64,000 nt of DNA, taken from NCBI RefSeq assembly GCF_003330765.1, contig NZ_CP024903.1, positions 2,294,001-2,358,000 of the forward strand, written 5' to 3'. Origin of the DNA: Burkholderia pyrrocinia (GTDB taxonomy: Bacteria; Pseudomonadota; Gammaproteobacteria; Burkholderiales; Burkholderiaceae). A model generated the notes under the pieces. It saw nothing but the letters and a program-made list of their open reading frames with translations, ran no database searches and was not told where the DNA came from. The position numbers and the translations under genes are program-made. Below, in pieces: positions 23,809 through 33,301 of the stretch. How positions within the stretch are numbered: position 1 is the stretch's first letter; the number at the start of each line of letters is the position of its first letter.

Positions 23809-24975
23809 TCAGCCCGCTGCCTGGATCGCCTCTTCGTACACGCCGGCGACACGCCGCGCGATCACCGCGTTGTCGAAATGATCGCGCGCATAACGCTTGC
23901 ACGCGGCCTCGTCGGGCAGTGCGATCGCGCCCGACAGCACGCCGCCGAGCCCTTCCGCGATCGCGTCCGCGCCGGTCGACGGCAGCACGAGATCGCTGGA
24001 CAGCCCGGCGACCGCCTCCGGCAGCCCGCCGACCGGCGTGACCAGCACGGGCGTGCCGGACGCGAGCGATTCGACGGTGATCAGCCCGAAGCCTTCGAGC
24101 GCGACCGTCGGCACGACGCTGACCGTCGCCGCGCGGTATAGCGCCGCGAGATGATGGTCGGGCACGAAGCCGAGCAGCTTCACGTTGTCCTGCAGCCCCG
24201 CCGCGTCGATGCGCTGCTGCAGTTCCTCGCCGATCTTGCCCTTGCCGGCGATCAGCAGCAGCACGTCCGGGTGACGGTGCTTGACGAGGCCGATCGCGTC
24301 GATCAGGTCCTCCAGCCCCATGCGCCGCACGAGCCGGCGCACGGCCAGCACGATCGGCCGGTCCTGCGGCAGTTGCAGCTTGTGCCGCGCCTCGCCGGGC
24401 GTGAGCGGCGTGTCGAACTGCGCGGTATCGACGCAGCCGGGAATCACGCGCACGCGCGACGGATCGATTCCGTAGCGGTTCGTCAGGATCTGGCCGAACG
24501 CCTGAGACAGCACGATCAGCCGCGACGAGCGCGTATAGACGGCCTGTTCGAGATAGCGTTTCGCGCGCTGCCCGAGCGACGCGGCGCCCTCGACCTGGCT
24601 TTCGTCGGCCCACGGCCCCTGGAAGTGCGACACCTGCGGAATCCCGCGCGTCACATCGAGGCCCGGGAACGTGTACAGCGCGAAGTGCGACGAAATCACG
24701 TCCGGCCGCTCGCTGCGGATCTCCTCGCGCAGCGCGCGCCGCGCGGCGAGCATCCGGCGCGCGAGCGTCTGCGACGCGGGACCGAAGCCCTGGATCGCCC
24801 CGCCGGTGTCGTCGGCGACCTTCGGCGAGCCCGCGACGAGCCCGCGCACCTCGACGCCCGCGCCCGGCAGCGCGCCGACGAGCGAGTAGTACATCCGGTC
24901 GAGGCCGCCCGCGCGTTCGGGAAACCAGTGCATGCCGATCTGCAACGATTTGATCGGCCGGGAAGATTGAGACAT
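23809..24975 (-). CDS. bceK: cepacian glycosyltransferase BceK (GT4)
   Basis: A 388-residue cytosolic glycosyltransferase, last gene of the leftward cepacian operon. It has the GT-B fold: an N-terminal acceptor domain (LQIGMHWFPERAGGLDRMYYSL) and a C-terminal nucleotide-sugar domain with RVIPGCVD, LAVRRLVRRMGLEDLI and the E-x7-E pair in VALEGFGLITVESLASGTPVLV. It adds one sugar of the branched acetylated heptasaccharide repeat on the lipid carrier. The ATG overlaps the bceJ stop as TGATG, so translation is coupled. The specific sugar is known from cepacian work only in part and cannot be read from the sequence. Confidence 0.9.
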   Translation of the reverse strand: MSQSSRPIKSLQIGMHWFPERAGGLDRMYYSLVGALPGAGVEVRGLVAGSPKVADDTGGAIQGFGPASQTLARRMLAARRALREEIRSERPDVISSHFALYTFPGLDVTRGIPQVSHFQGPWADESQVEGAASLGQRAKRYLEQAVYTRSSRLIVLSQAFGQILTNRYGIDPSRVRVIPGCVDTAQFDTPLTPGEARHKLQLPQDRPIVLAVRRLVRRMGLEDLIDAIGLVKHRHPDVLLLIAGKGKIGEELQQRIDAAGLQDNVKLLGFVPDHHLAALYRAATVSVVPTVALEGFGLITVESLASGTPVLVTPVGGLPEAVAGLSSDLVLPSTGADAIAEGLGGVLSGAIALPDEAACKRYARDHFDNAVIARRVAGVYEEAIQAAG

Positions 24976-26159
24976 CACGATTGCTCCTGCGTGACCGCAT
25001 GCTCGACCCGCTCGAAAGCGGACGGCTGCGAGGGTTGGCCGATGCGCCGATACAGCGCGACGTACTGGGCACCCATGTGCGCCCAGCCGAAACGGGTCAT
25101 CAGTTCGCGGGCCGCGTCGCCCATCGCGCGGCAGGTGTCGCGCGAAGCCGCGAGCGAGCCGATCGCCTGCGCGAGCGCGGCCGGATCGTCCGGGTCCTCC
25201 AGCACGATCCCGCATTCGCGCGTAATGATTTCCGCGCCGCCCGCGGTGCGCGCGGTGACGACCGGCAGCCCGGCCGCCATCGCCTCCAGCAGCGACAGGC
25301 TCATCGCTTCGTAGCGCGACGGAAACACATACGCGTCGACCGAGCGCATCAGCGTCGGCATGTTTTTTACCAGCCCGAGGAAATGCACGCGCGAATCGAT
25401 GCCGAGCGCGCGCGCCTCTTCCGGATACGGGCTGCCGGGCAGATACCCGGCCACCGCCAGATGAACGTTCGCCGGCAGCTTCGTCAGCGCCTTCAGCACC
25501 GTGCCGAGGTTCTTGCGCGGCGTGCGCAGGTCGCCGACGAACAGCAGCAGGAACGCGTCGTCCGGCAGCTTGAACGCCGCGCGGTCGGCCTGCGCGCCCG
25601 CGAACGCGCTGCCGTCGACGCCGTTGTAGATCACGCTGATCTTGCGGCTGTCGATGCCGAGCCCGGCGATCTCGTCGGCCACCTTCTGCGACACGCCGGT
25701 AATCGCACGCGAACGCCGGTACGCCCAGCGCTCGAGCACGGTGTTCACGCGCGTATAAACATACTGGTAAGCCGACCAGATCCCCTTCGTGGGCCCGAAC
25801 GGATAGTACGGACTCTTGAACCAGCCGCCGTGCACGAAGTGCGCGGTATTCACGTCGGCCTTGATCCACGAAATGAAGCCGTTCACATGCAGCACGTCGT
25901 ACTCGCTGCGGTGCGCGCGCAGCCACCACGCGCTCTTCAGTGCGAACACCTGCTGCTTGACGAGATTCGACGGCCAGAAGCCGCCGACCCTCACGGGCAC
26001 CCAGCGCACGCGCGGGTCGGCCAGCAGTTCGGGCGCGACGTGCGACGCGACCAGCGTGACCTCGTAGTTCTCGGCCAGCGCCGCGCGCGCGATTTCGTAA
26101 TTGACGCGGCCTTGCCCGTCGTTATGTCGCACGACGTGCGTGACGATAGCGATTCTCAA
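24975..26159 (-). CDS. bceJ: cepacian glycosyltransferase BceJ (GT4)
   Basis: A 394-residue GT-B glycosyltransferase starting at TTG 26159. The start is supported by GGGGAGGCGACCA immediately upstream and by the family N-terminus LRIAIVTHVVRHNDGQGRVNYE. The donor domain has VIYNGVDG, LLLFVGDLRTPRKNLGTVLKAL and SRYEAMSLSLLEAMAAGLPVV with the E-x7-E pair. The TTG and the bceI stop overlap as TTGA, and the stop overlaps bceK. It belongs to the stepwise assembly of the cepacian repeat at the inner face of the membrane. Confidence 0.9.
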   Translation of the reverse strand: MRIAIVTHVVRHNDGQGRVNYEIARAALAENYEVTLVASHVAPELLADPRVRWVPVRVGGFWPSNLVKQQVFALKSAWWLRAHRSEYDVLHVNGFISWIKADVNTAHFVHGGWFKSPYYPFGPTKGIWSAYQYVYTRVNTVLERWAYRRSRAITGVSQKVADEIAGLGIDSRKISVIYNGVDGSAFAGAQADRAAFKLPDDAFLLLFVGDLRTPRKNLGTVLKALTKLPANVHLAVAGYLPGSPYPEEARALGIDSRVHFLGLVKNMPTLMRSVDAYVFPSRYEAMSLSLLEAMAAGLPVVTARTAGGAEIITRECGIVLEDPDDPAALAQAIGSLAASRDTCRAMGDAARELMTRFGWAHMGAQYVALYRRIGQPSQPSAFERVEHAVTQEQS

Positions 26160-27622
26160 TGGTCGCCTCCCCGTAAACGCGCGGCGGCCAGCAGGCGCTG
26201 TGCCTTCTGCCAGTGCGCCGCGGAAAGAATCGAAAAAATGGCTGTGAACATCAGCAGGCCGCCCGTGCCGATCAGCGAGTTCGTGAACACGAGCATCGCG
26301 AACGTCGACAGGCACAGGCTCAGGCAGGCGCCGACGAACTTGTCCTTGCGCAGCTTGAACGCCGCGCGCAGCGTGCGGCCGAACAGCATCACGACGCCGG
26401 CGAGGTACAGCAGCGTGCCGGGCCAGCCGAGCACGAACGGCACGTTCATCACGCCGCTGTCGAAGCTGCCGTACTTGCCGAGCTCGCCGCTATCGCTCGA
26501 CAGCTTCGTGGATGCGCCCGTCGCGCCCATCCCTTCGCCGGCGACGTCGGTGAACGCCGTCTGCGCGAAGGTCGCGTAGAACTTGTTGCGGTCGTCGTAG
26601 CTGCGGTCGTCCTTCAGGTTCGTGATCGACTGGAGACGCTGGCCGAGACGGTCGGCAACCGGCCCGACGGTCAGGAGCGGCACGCATAGCCCGACCAGCA
26701 CGACGCCGCTGATAAGGATCCGCATCCGCACGCGGTTGTTCGACTGCGCGAGCTGGATCGCCAGCGCGATCACCCAGCCGCCCCACGTCGAGCGCACCAG
26801 ACACAGCGCGAACGACACGAAGCCGGCCGCACCGGCGAACCAGCGAATCTTCTGCGGCGCCGCGAGCACGAACACCAGCGCGCCCATCATCGCGAACGCG
26901 AACGGCCCCGACGAGTTCATCGTGCTGAATACCCGGACGCCATACGGCACCGGCTCGCCCTGCGAACCCATGTCCGAACCGATCATCCACAGCACGTCCC
27001 ACGGCGGCATCACGAAGTACTGCACGACCCCGTATACGCCCATCACGAGCATGCCCCACATGAACGTGGACAGCAGCACGTCGCGGTACTCGGGATAGTC
27101 GCGCGCGTTGACCATGATGTGAAAGCCGATCAGCACCGGGTACACCCAGTTCGCCAGGTCGTAGGTCGCGGCCATCACGCCGCTCGACACGATCCCGACG
27201 AGGTACGCGTACGCGAGCCCGAACAGCATCAGCAGCACGGGTATCCCGCGCCGCTGCGCGAGCACGCGGTAATGCCGGATCAGCCCGAAGCCGGCGATCA
27301 TCGTCACCGCAAGCGGCGCGACCTGGATCAGGCTCGTCGGCGTGAACGCGCCCTTCGACCAGTCGGCGAGACGCCGCACTTCCGGACTCAGGAACCACAC
27401 CCACCACATGAAGCCGACGTAGCGCGCCGGGCTCTTGAAATACAGCCAGATGCCGACCCCGATGGCCAGCACCGGAAACGCGAGCGTCAGCACCTTGCCC
27501 TGGTGGATGGCGATCAGCGCGGCGGTAAACGTCCACAGCCCGGCCTGCCCGGCCCAGTGCTTCGGGTCGGCGAACCAGCTGCGGTTGCGCGACGATGCGC
27601 GTTCGGCGGTAATCGTACTCAT
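26156..27622 (-). CDS. bceI: cepacian repeat-unit polymerase BceI (Wzy-like)
   Basis: A 488-residue integral membrane protein with about 11-12 hydrophobic segments, including LWTFTAALIAIHQGKVLTLAFPVLAIGVGIWL early and ILISGVVLVGLCVPLLTVGPVA in the middle, and a large polar loop near residues 335-385. The O-antigen-ligase-like layout and the position between glycosyltransferase genes fit the Wzy polymerase of the Wzx/Wzy pathway, joining repeats in the periplasm. Its ATG lies 10 bp after the bceH stop. No flippase (Wzx) is in this cluster; it is elsewhere in Burkholderia (bce-II). Confidence 0.88.
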   Translation of the reverse strand: MSTITAERASSRNRSWFADPKHWAGQAGLWTFTAALIAIHQGKVLTLAFPVLAIGVGIWLYFKSPARYVGFMWWVWFLSPEVRRLADWSKGAFTPTSLIQVAPLAVTMIAGFGLIRHYRVLAQRRGIPVLLMLFGLAYAYLVGIVSSGVMAATYDLANWVYPVLIGFHIMVNARDYPEYRDVLLSTFMWGMLVMGVYGVVQYFVMPPWDVLWMIGSDMGSQGEPVPYGVRVFSTMNSSGPFAFAMMGALVFVLAAPQKIRWFAGAAGFVSFALCLVRSTWGGWVIALAIQLAQSNNRVRMRILISGVVLVGLCVPLLTVGPVADRLGQRLQSITNLKDDRSYDDRNKFYATFAQTAFTDVAGEGMGATGASTKLSSDSGELGKYGSFDSGVMNVPFVLGWPGTLLYLAGVVMLFGRTLRAAFKLRKDKFVGACLSLCLSTFAMLVFTNSLIGTGGLLMFTAIFSILSAAHWQKAQRLLAAARLRGGDH

Positions 27623-27632
27623 CGATCCGCTC

Positions 27633-28781
27633 TCACCGCGACGACGGACGCGAATCCGCGAGCGGCATCGTCACGCCCGCGGCCGCCGGCGTCCGGCGCC
27701 GGCGCAGCATGTCGCGCGTGATCCGCACGTGCTGCTCGGCGAACGCCTGCGTGGTCAGGTCGCGCTCGCGCAGGCACGCGGCGGCAGCCCGCGCGCAATC
27801 GAGCGCCGCAACCGGATCGGCCGCGAAGCGGTCGGCGGCCTGGCGCATCGCCTGCGCGTCGAACGCCGGCACATAGGCGGCCGTATCGTGCGGGAAATAA
27901 TCGCTGAGCCCGCCGACGTCGGACACGATCATCGGCTTGCCGACGGCTGCCGCCTCGAGCATCACGGTGATGCCCGACGCGTGGAAATTCGGCCGCAGCG
28001 GCACGACGATCACGTCGGCCCACGCGTACAGTTCGTGCTGCTTCGCGAGCCCCGACGCCGAGCCGATCTTCACGTTCGGCGCATGCCACTCGCGCGGCAC
28101 GCGGCGCCGCGTCGCGAGCCGCACCTCGTAGCGCTCGTCGCCGCCGAACGCGGCGAGGAACGTGCGCCAGTCGCGGTCGCGGTCATTGCCGATCGCCGCG
28201 ATCCGCAGCGGCCGGTTCGGCTGCCACTGCTGCGGCTCGGTGATCGGGAAGTCCTGCGTGTTCAGCCCGTAGTAGACGAACTCGGCATCGCGCCCGAGGT
28301 AGCGGCGGCACAGCTCGGCGTTGTCGCGGGCGAGCGTGGTCAGCGCGTCGGCGCGCGCGAGCAGCTTGCGGTACAGCCAGCGGCGCAGGCCGCCGAAGCT
28401 GCCCCACTTGTCGAACAGCCACACGCTCTGTGCAAGCAGCAGCGGGCGCTTGCCGTGCGAGCCGGCGAACTTCAGGATCAGCGAAGCGGCAAGATGCTCC
28501 TGCTCGGTGTGCGTCCAGATCACGTCGGTGTTCAGAAGCGCGGCGCGGTTGCGCCACGCATGCACGACGTCGAAGCCGAGCGCCGCCTTCAGCGCGCGGC
28601 GTACGAGGCCGGCGACGCGGTTCTCGCCGCCGTCCTGCGAATAGGTCAGCCGGAATTCGTCGGATTCGGCATGGTGATAGCCATACAGGCAGCCGATGTT
28701 CTCGCCTTTCCGGTAGGTACGCGGATCGGCGCCGTAAAACAGATGAACGTGAACTTTCGTTGCAGCTTTCGTTGCAGTCAT
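27633..28781 (-). CDS. bceH: cepacian glycosyltransferase BceH
   Basis: A 382-residue glycosyltransferase of GT-B type. The N-terminal domain starts KVHVHLFYGADPRTYRKGENIG, and the C-terminal donor domain has LRIAAIGNDRDRDWRTFLAAF, ADVIVVPLRPNFHASGITVMLEAAAVGKPMIVSDVGGL, the E-x7-E-like region of GT4 enzymes. It ends with a basic tail. Its gene is 43 bp after bceG and 10 bp before bceI. It transfers one sugar of the cepacian repeat; which one is not readable here. Confidence 0.88.
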   Translation of the reverse strand: MTATKAATKVHVHLFYGADPRTYRKGENIGCLYGYHHAESDEFRLTYSQDGGENRVAGLVRRALKAALGFDVVHAWRNRAALLNTDVIWTHTEQEHLAASLILKFAGSHGKRPLLLAQSVWLFDKWGSFGGLRRWLYRKLLARADALTTLARDNAELCRRYLGRDAEFVYYGLNTQDFPITEPQQWQPNRPLRIAAIGNDRDRDWRTFLAAFGGDERYEVRLATRRRVPREWHAPNVKIGSASGLAKQHELYAWADVIVVPLRPNFHASGITVMLEAAAVGKPMIVSDVGGLSDYFPHDTAAYVPAFDAQAMRQAADRFAADPVAALDCARAAAACLRERDLTTQAFAEQHVRITRDMLRRRRTPAAAGVTMPLADSRPSSR

Positions 28782-28824
28782 GCGAGCCCTCCTGGGGTGG
28801 CCGCGCGCGATGCGCGCAGCCCGT

Positions 28825-29784
28825 TCAAGACGTCACCGGCGGCATCGCCGCACGGTGGGGGGCAAGGTTCGTGCGGCGGGCATCGCGCGCGCCGCGGCGC
28901 ACCGCGCGCCAGTGCGCGAGCACGCGGCCGCGCCGTGCGGTATGCAGCGACAGCAGCACATGCGCGAAGCCCGGGTAGACGCGCGTGCCGACCAGCGCCC
29001 ACCACCACCACGCGATCTCGCGCCGTACCGGCGGCAGATGCTCGCGCAGCGTCAGCTGCAGGTTGTACGCGCCGTTGCTGATCGCGTTCAGCGACGCGGC
29101 ATCGCGCCGGTCTTCGTCGAAGCGTTCGGCCGGATAGTGATCGACCGCGATCGCCGGGTCGTAGACGAGCTTCCAGCCGCCGCGCTGCACGTGCATGCTG
29201 AACGCCATGTCGTTGTGCACCTGCGCACCGGTGCCGCGCAGCCGCGTGTCGAAGCGCAGCCGTTCGATCGCGGCGCGGCGGTAGCTCATGTTCGCGCCTT
29301 TCAGCATGTCGACTTCGCGCGCGCCGCCGACGCCGAGGTGATGATTGCCGACGATCTTGCCGGACAGCGTGAGCTGGCCGACGAGTTCGCGCGATTCGTC
29401 GAGCACGCGGCCTTTCTCGTGCACCCAGTCGCGCCCGCCGACCGCACCCACGCGCGGATCGGCCTGGAATACCGACTCGATGCGCGCGAGCCAGTCGGGA
29501 TGCGGCGCCGCATCGTCGTCGGTGATCGCGACGATGTCGCCGCTCGCGGAGTCGAGCCCCTTGTTGAGCGCGGCGACCTGCCCCGTCACGTCGACCGGCA
29601 CGATGCGCAGCGGCAGCGCGCCACCGACCGACGGATCGGCGAGTCGTTCGTGCGTGGCGTCGTCCTCCGGGCGCGCAACGACGATCACCTCGTCGGGCAG
29701 CCGCTGCTGGCGCTGCAGCGCCAGCAGGCAACGCGCGAGGTCGGCGGGACGCCGGTAGGTCGGAACGAGCACGGAAATTTTCAT
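28825..29784 (-). CDS. bceG: cepacian glycosyltransferase BceG (GT2)
   Basis: A 319-residue inverting glycosyltransferase of family GT2: KISVLVPTYRRPADLARCLLALQRQ at the N-terminus, the metal-binding DxD motif in DIVAITDDDAAPHPDWLARIE near residue 93, a middle with EVDMLKGANMSYRR, and a hydrophobic WWWWALVGTRVYPG region near 260 that may hold it to the membrane. GGAG precedes the ATG at 29784; a longer open frame upstream lacks support. It lies 62 bp after bceF. Confidence 0.9.
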   Translation of the reverse strand: MKISVLVPTYRRPADLARCLLALQRQQRLPDEVIVVARPEDDATHERLADPSVGGALPLRIVPVDVTGQVAALNKGLDSASGDIVAITDDDAAPHPDWLARIESVFQADPRVGAVGGRDWVHEKGRVLDESRELVGQLTLSGKIVGNHHLGVGGAREVDMLKGANMSYRRAAIERLRFDTRLRGTGAQVHNDMAFSMHVQRGGWKLVYDPAIAVDHYPAERFDEDRRDAASLNAISNGAYNLQLTLREHLPPVRREIAWWWWALVGTRVYPGFAHVLLSLHTARRGRVLAHWRAVRRGARDARRTNLAPHRAAMPPVTS

Positions 29785-29846
29785 CGATGGTTCTCCAGTC
29801 GGCCGGGCGGGCGCCGCTTGCGCCGGCCCGGTTGCGTGCAATGCGG

Positions 29847-32072
29847 TCAGGCGCTCAGGTATTCATGCACGGCCGCATAGCCGCGGCCGTAGCCGCGCGC
29901 CTTCGGCGGCACGCCATTGAAGATCCCGCCTTCCAGATCGACGCCCGCGGTGCGCAGGCGCTTGATCGCATCGGCGATCTCGCCTTCGGTATGCATGCCC
30001 GAGCGCAGCACGAGGAACGTCGAGCCGGCCATGCGGCCGATGATGGTCGCGTCGGTCACCGCCAGCACCGGCGGCGAATCGATCAGGATGACGTCGTAGC
30101 GCTTGCCGAGCCCTTCGAGGTATTGCGGCAGGCGCGTCGACATCAGCAGTTCCGACGGGTTCGGCGGGCGCGTGCCGGCCGCGATGAACGACAGGCCCTG
30201 CACCGGCGTCTCGCGCACGGCATCCTCGAGCGGCGACTGGTCGCTCAGCAGCTCCGACAGGCCCGGCTGCGCGGTGAGACCGAAATAGCGGTCGAGCAGG
30301 CCGCGACGCATGTCGGCGTCGATCAGCAGCACGCGCTTGCCCGAATGCGCGAGCAGCACCGCGAGGTTGACCGTCAGGAAGCTCTTGCCGATGCCGGGCG
30401 TCGGGCCCGTCAGCACGATCACGCGGTTCTTCGCGTCCATCATCGCGAACTGCATCGCGGTACGCAGGCTGCGCAGGCTCTCGACGCTGAGATCCTTCGG
30501 ACGCAGGCTCGCGAGGATCGGCCGCGCGCGGCCGCCGCCCTTCTCGGCCATCGCGTCGAGCTTCACCTGCTCGGCGCTCTGCGGCACCAGCCCGTACAGC
30601 GGCAGGTTGAACACGCGTTCGATGCGATCGGGATCCTCGATGCCCTGGAACATGTTGCGGCGCAGGAACACGACGCCCGTGCCGAGGATCAGCCCAAGGA
30701 ACACGGCGGCCGACAGGATCAGCACCTTCTTCGGCTTGATCGGATCGCCCGGACGCAGCGCCGAATCGATGAGGTGGATGTTGCCGCCCGTGCCGGCCTT
30801 CTGCACCGACAGCTCCTGCACGCGGTTCAGCAGCAGCACGTAGATGTCCTCGGCGACCTTCGCGTCGCGCTGGAGCTGGACGGCCTTCACTTCGGTCGCC
30901 GGCAGGCTGCGGAAGCGGTTGCTGAACTTGTCCTTCTCGGCCTGCAGTTCCCCGAGCTGCTGCTTCGCGGCGATCACCATCGGGTGCGAATCGGTGAAGC
31001 GCTGCGCAAGCGACGCGAGCTGCAGGCGCTGCGCGGCGATCTGCTGCTCGTACTGCACGCTGCCCTCGAGGTAGACCTTCGCCTCGTCGCTGGCGTTGAT
31101 CGAGCCCGACGTGCGCTGGTACTGCGTCAGCGCGGCTTCCGCGCGTTCGAGGTCGGCCTTCAGGCGCGGCTCCTCGCCCTTCAGGAAGTCGAGCATCTTG
31201 GTCGCTTCGGCCTGCTTCGCGACCACGTGCTGGTTCAGGTACGACTGCGCGAGCGCGTTCGCGATCGCGGCGGTCTGGTCCGGATCCTTGCCTTCGAGCG
31301 AGATCTGCACGACGCCCGTCTGCTTGCCCTGCTCGGTCACCTGGATGCCGGTCTGGAAGCCGCTGATCGCGTCGAGATCGTTGTAGCGGACCACCGTGAA
31401 CTGCGTGCCGGGGCGTGCGACGAGCTTCTTCACGAACAGCGTCACGCCGCCGCCCTGTGCCGATTCGCCGACGTTGCCCGACAGCAGCCGGCCGCCGTTC
31501 TCGCTGGAGAGCGCATAGGTGCCTTCCGGACCGGCCGTCAGCGTCAGCTTCTTGCCTTCGAGCGCGGGCGCGACGTTGATCGTGTCGATGTCGGCGATTT
31601 CGCCGCCCCATGCGTACGACTTCAGGCCGAGCCACGGCCGCGCCGGATCGCCGGGCGTCGCAATCCGCGCGGCGAAGCTGCCGATCACCGGCAGCGTCTT
31701 CGGCACGACCGAGAAGTTCAGCTTGAACTGCTCGACGACCGGTGCGACGACGCCGCGGCTCTTGATGATCTCGATTTCCGCATCGGTCGGCGCCTGCTGC
31801 GGACCGCTGTTGATCGTCGCGCCCGTCTGCGTCTGCGTCAGCGCCTGCGACGTGCTGTCGTTGCCTTCGACCCGCACATGCACGTCGGCCTGGTAAACCG
31901 GCTTCGCGATGTAGCAGTAAAGACCGGCGAGCGCGATGACCGTCACCGCGATGCCGAACAGCAGCCAGATGTCGTCCATGATCACCTGGAGCAACTGGCC
32001 GAGGACGAAGTCCTCTTCCTCGGTTTTGGCGGTCAGATCCGCGTAGGAGTGTTTCGCTTGCGTGTTCACCAT
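29847..32072 (-). CDS. bceF: cepacian tyrosine autokinase and co-polymerase BceF (Wzc-like)
   Basis: A 741-residue inner-membrane protein. Two membrane segments (about 35-55 and 450-470) enclose a periplasmic Wzz-type domain with coiled-coil stretch (about 295-420). The cytoplasmic BY-kinase domain has Walker A GPTPGIGKS (556-564), Walker A' VLLIDADMRRG (581-591) and Walker B VILIDSPP (661-668). The C-terminal Tyr cluster is short, with Tyr728, Tyr732 and Tyr738. It sets chain length and drives export together with BceE, and BceD removes its phosphates. All catalytic motifs are intact. Confidence 0.95.
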   Translation of the reverse strand: MVNTQAKHSYADLTAKTEEEDFVLGQLLQVIMDDIWLLFGIAVTVIALAGLYCYIAKPVYQADVHVRVEGNDSTSQALTQTQTGATINSGPQQAPTDAEIEIIKSRGVVAPVVEQFKLNFSVVPKTLPVIGSFAARIATPGDPARPWLGLKSYAWGGEIADIDTINVAPALEGKKLTLTAGPEGTYALSSENGGRLLSGNVGESAQGGGVTLFVKKLVARPGTQFTVVRYNDLDAISGFQTGIQVTEQGKQTGVVQISLEGKDPDQTAAIANALAQSYLNQHVVAKQAEATKMLDFLKGEEPRLKADLERAEAALTQYQRTSGSINASDEAKVYLEGSVQYEQQIAAQRLQLASLAQRFTDSHPMVIAAKQQLGELQAEKDKFSNRFRSLPATEVKAVQLQRDAKVAEDIYVLLLNRVQELSVQKAGTGGNIHLIDSALRPGDPIKPKKVLILSAAVFLGLILGTGVVFLRRNMFQGIEDPDRIERVFNLPLYGLVPQSAEQVKLDAMAEKGGGRARPILASLRPKDLSVESLRSLRTAMQFAMMDAKNRVIVLTGPTPGIGKSFLTVNLAVLLAHSGKRVLLIDADMRRGLLDRYFGLTAQPGLSELLSDQSPLEDAVRETPVQGLSFIAAGTRPPNPSELLMSTRLPQYLEGLGKRYDVILIDSPPVLAVTDATIIGRMAGSTFLVLRSGMHTEGEIADAIKRLRTAGVDLEGGIFNGVPPKARGYGRGYAAVHEYLSA

Positions 32073-32122
32073 TCATTCCCGCTTGAGTGGTGCCGGGGCG
32101 GAGGCGCCGCCCCGGCGGGCTA

Positions 32123-33301
32123 TCAGCGCGTGATTTGCCGCATGAAGAAGATCGTCTGGATCGTCGGCAGCACCTGCTGCAGCACACGGTTGAACTGCAC
32201 CGAGCTGGCCGTGCTGACATAGACGACGTCGAGCGGCTGAAGCGGGAAGCGGCTCGACAGCATCAGCGCATCGGGCTGCGTCATGTCGAGACGGAACACT
32301 TCAGGCTTCGTCGGGTTGTCGCGCATCCCGCGCATCACGTAGATCTTGCGCGGGTTCGCATCGGTGTCGAGGATGCCGCCGCCCGCGGTCAGCGCGTCGG
32401 CGATGGTCAGCCTGCCCTTGAGCATCGGCACCGCGACCGGCGTCTTGACCTCGCCCATGATGTACACGCGGCTGTCGCTGCGGTCCGGCACGTTGACGAT
32501 GTCGCCCGGCTGCAGCATCACGTTCTGCCGCACTTCGCCGCGATCGAGCACGCCGTTCGCGTCGAGCGTATAGAGCTTGCCGTCGCGCGTCAGGCGCACG
32601 CGCTGCAGGTCGGCCTCGCTGGTCGAGCCGCCCGAGCGCGAGATCGCGTCGACGAGCGTCAGCGGCACGTCGCTCACGGCGAGCGGGCCCGGCTGCTTCA
32701 CCTCGCCCGTCACCTGCACCTTCTGGCTGCGGAACGACAGCACGCGCACGTCGAGCTGCGGATTCTTCACGTAGTGCGACAGACTGGACGCCATCTGCTC
32801 GCGGATCTGCGCGACCGTCTTGCCCGCCACGCGCACGCGGCCGACGAACGGGAAGAAGATCGTGCCGTCGGCGGCCACCGTCTGGCCGTACGGATCGGCC
32901 TGGCCCGGCAGCGCGGTCGTATACGGCTGCTGCAGCGCGCCCGCGACCGACTGCGTCGTGTTGCCGCCGCTCGAGAACGACTGGCCCTGCGGCGTCGTCA
33001 GCTCGGGGTGGTCCCATACGGTGACGCCGAGGATGTCCTGCGGGCCGACGCGGTACACGTACTGCGACGGATCGGTATAACGTCCAGGCGGCAGCGGATG
33101 GTCGACCTGCTGCTTCTGCAACTGGTCCATCACCACTTTGGCGTCGATGAAATGAACCGGATAGGTCTCGGCCGCTTCCTTCCGGCCTTCGTCCTTCAGG
33201 TTCGACGAATCGAGGTAGTTGCCGGGTGCGGTTGCACAGGCTGACAGGAAAGTCGTCAGCGCGACGGCAAGCGCCACCGGGCGCATCGGGCGTTTCAGCA
33301 T
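32123..33301 (-). CDS. bceE: cepacian outer-membrane export lipoprotein BceE (Wza-like)
   Basis: A 392-residue polysaccharide export protein. The signal peptide ends in the lipobox LSAC (Cys about residue 22), then the Poly_export domain with YRVGPQDILGVTVWDHPELT and repeated SLBB domains (VQVTGEVKQPGPLAVS, VYIMGEVKTPVAVPM). It should form the outer-membrane channel. The ATG at 33301 overlaps the bceD stop as ATGCTGA, so translation is coupled; an in-frame ATG at 33316 would add five residues before the signal peptide and has a badly spaced ribosome site. Confidence 0.93.
   Translation of the reverse strand: MLKRPMRPVALAVALTTFLSACATAPGNYLDSSNLKDEGRKEAAETYPVHFIDAKVVMDQLQKQQVDHPLPPGRYTDPSQYVYRVGPQDILGVTVWDHPELTTPQGQSFSSGGNTTQSVAGALQQPYTTALPGQADPYGQTVAADGTIFFPFVGRVRVAGKTVAQIREQMASSLSHYVKNPQLDVRVLSFRSQKVQVTGEVKQPGPLAVSDVPLTLVDAISRSGGSTSEADLQRVRLTRDGKLYTLDANGVLDRGEVRQNVMLQPGDIVNVPDRSDSRVYIMGEVKTPVAVPMLKGRLTIADALTAGGGILDTDANPRKIYVMRGMRDNPTKPEVFRLDMTQPDALMLSSRFPLQPLDVVYVSTASSVQFNRVLQQVLPTIQTIFFMRQITR

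Noticed and set aside
22463..25072. A very long minus-strand frame opposite the MFS gene and through bceK
   Set aside because: Arg/Ala/Asp-rich shadow of high-GC codon bias; the true genes are in other frames.
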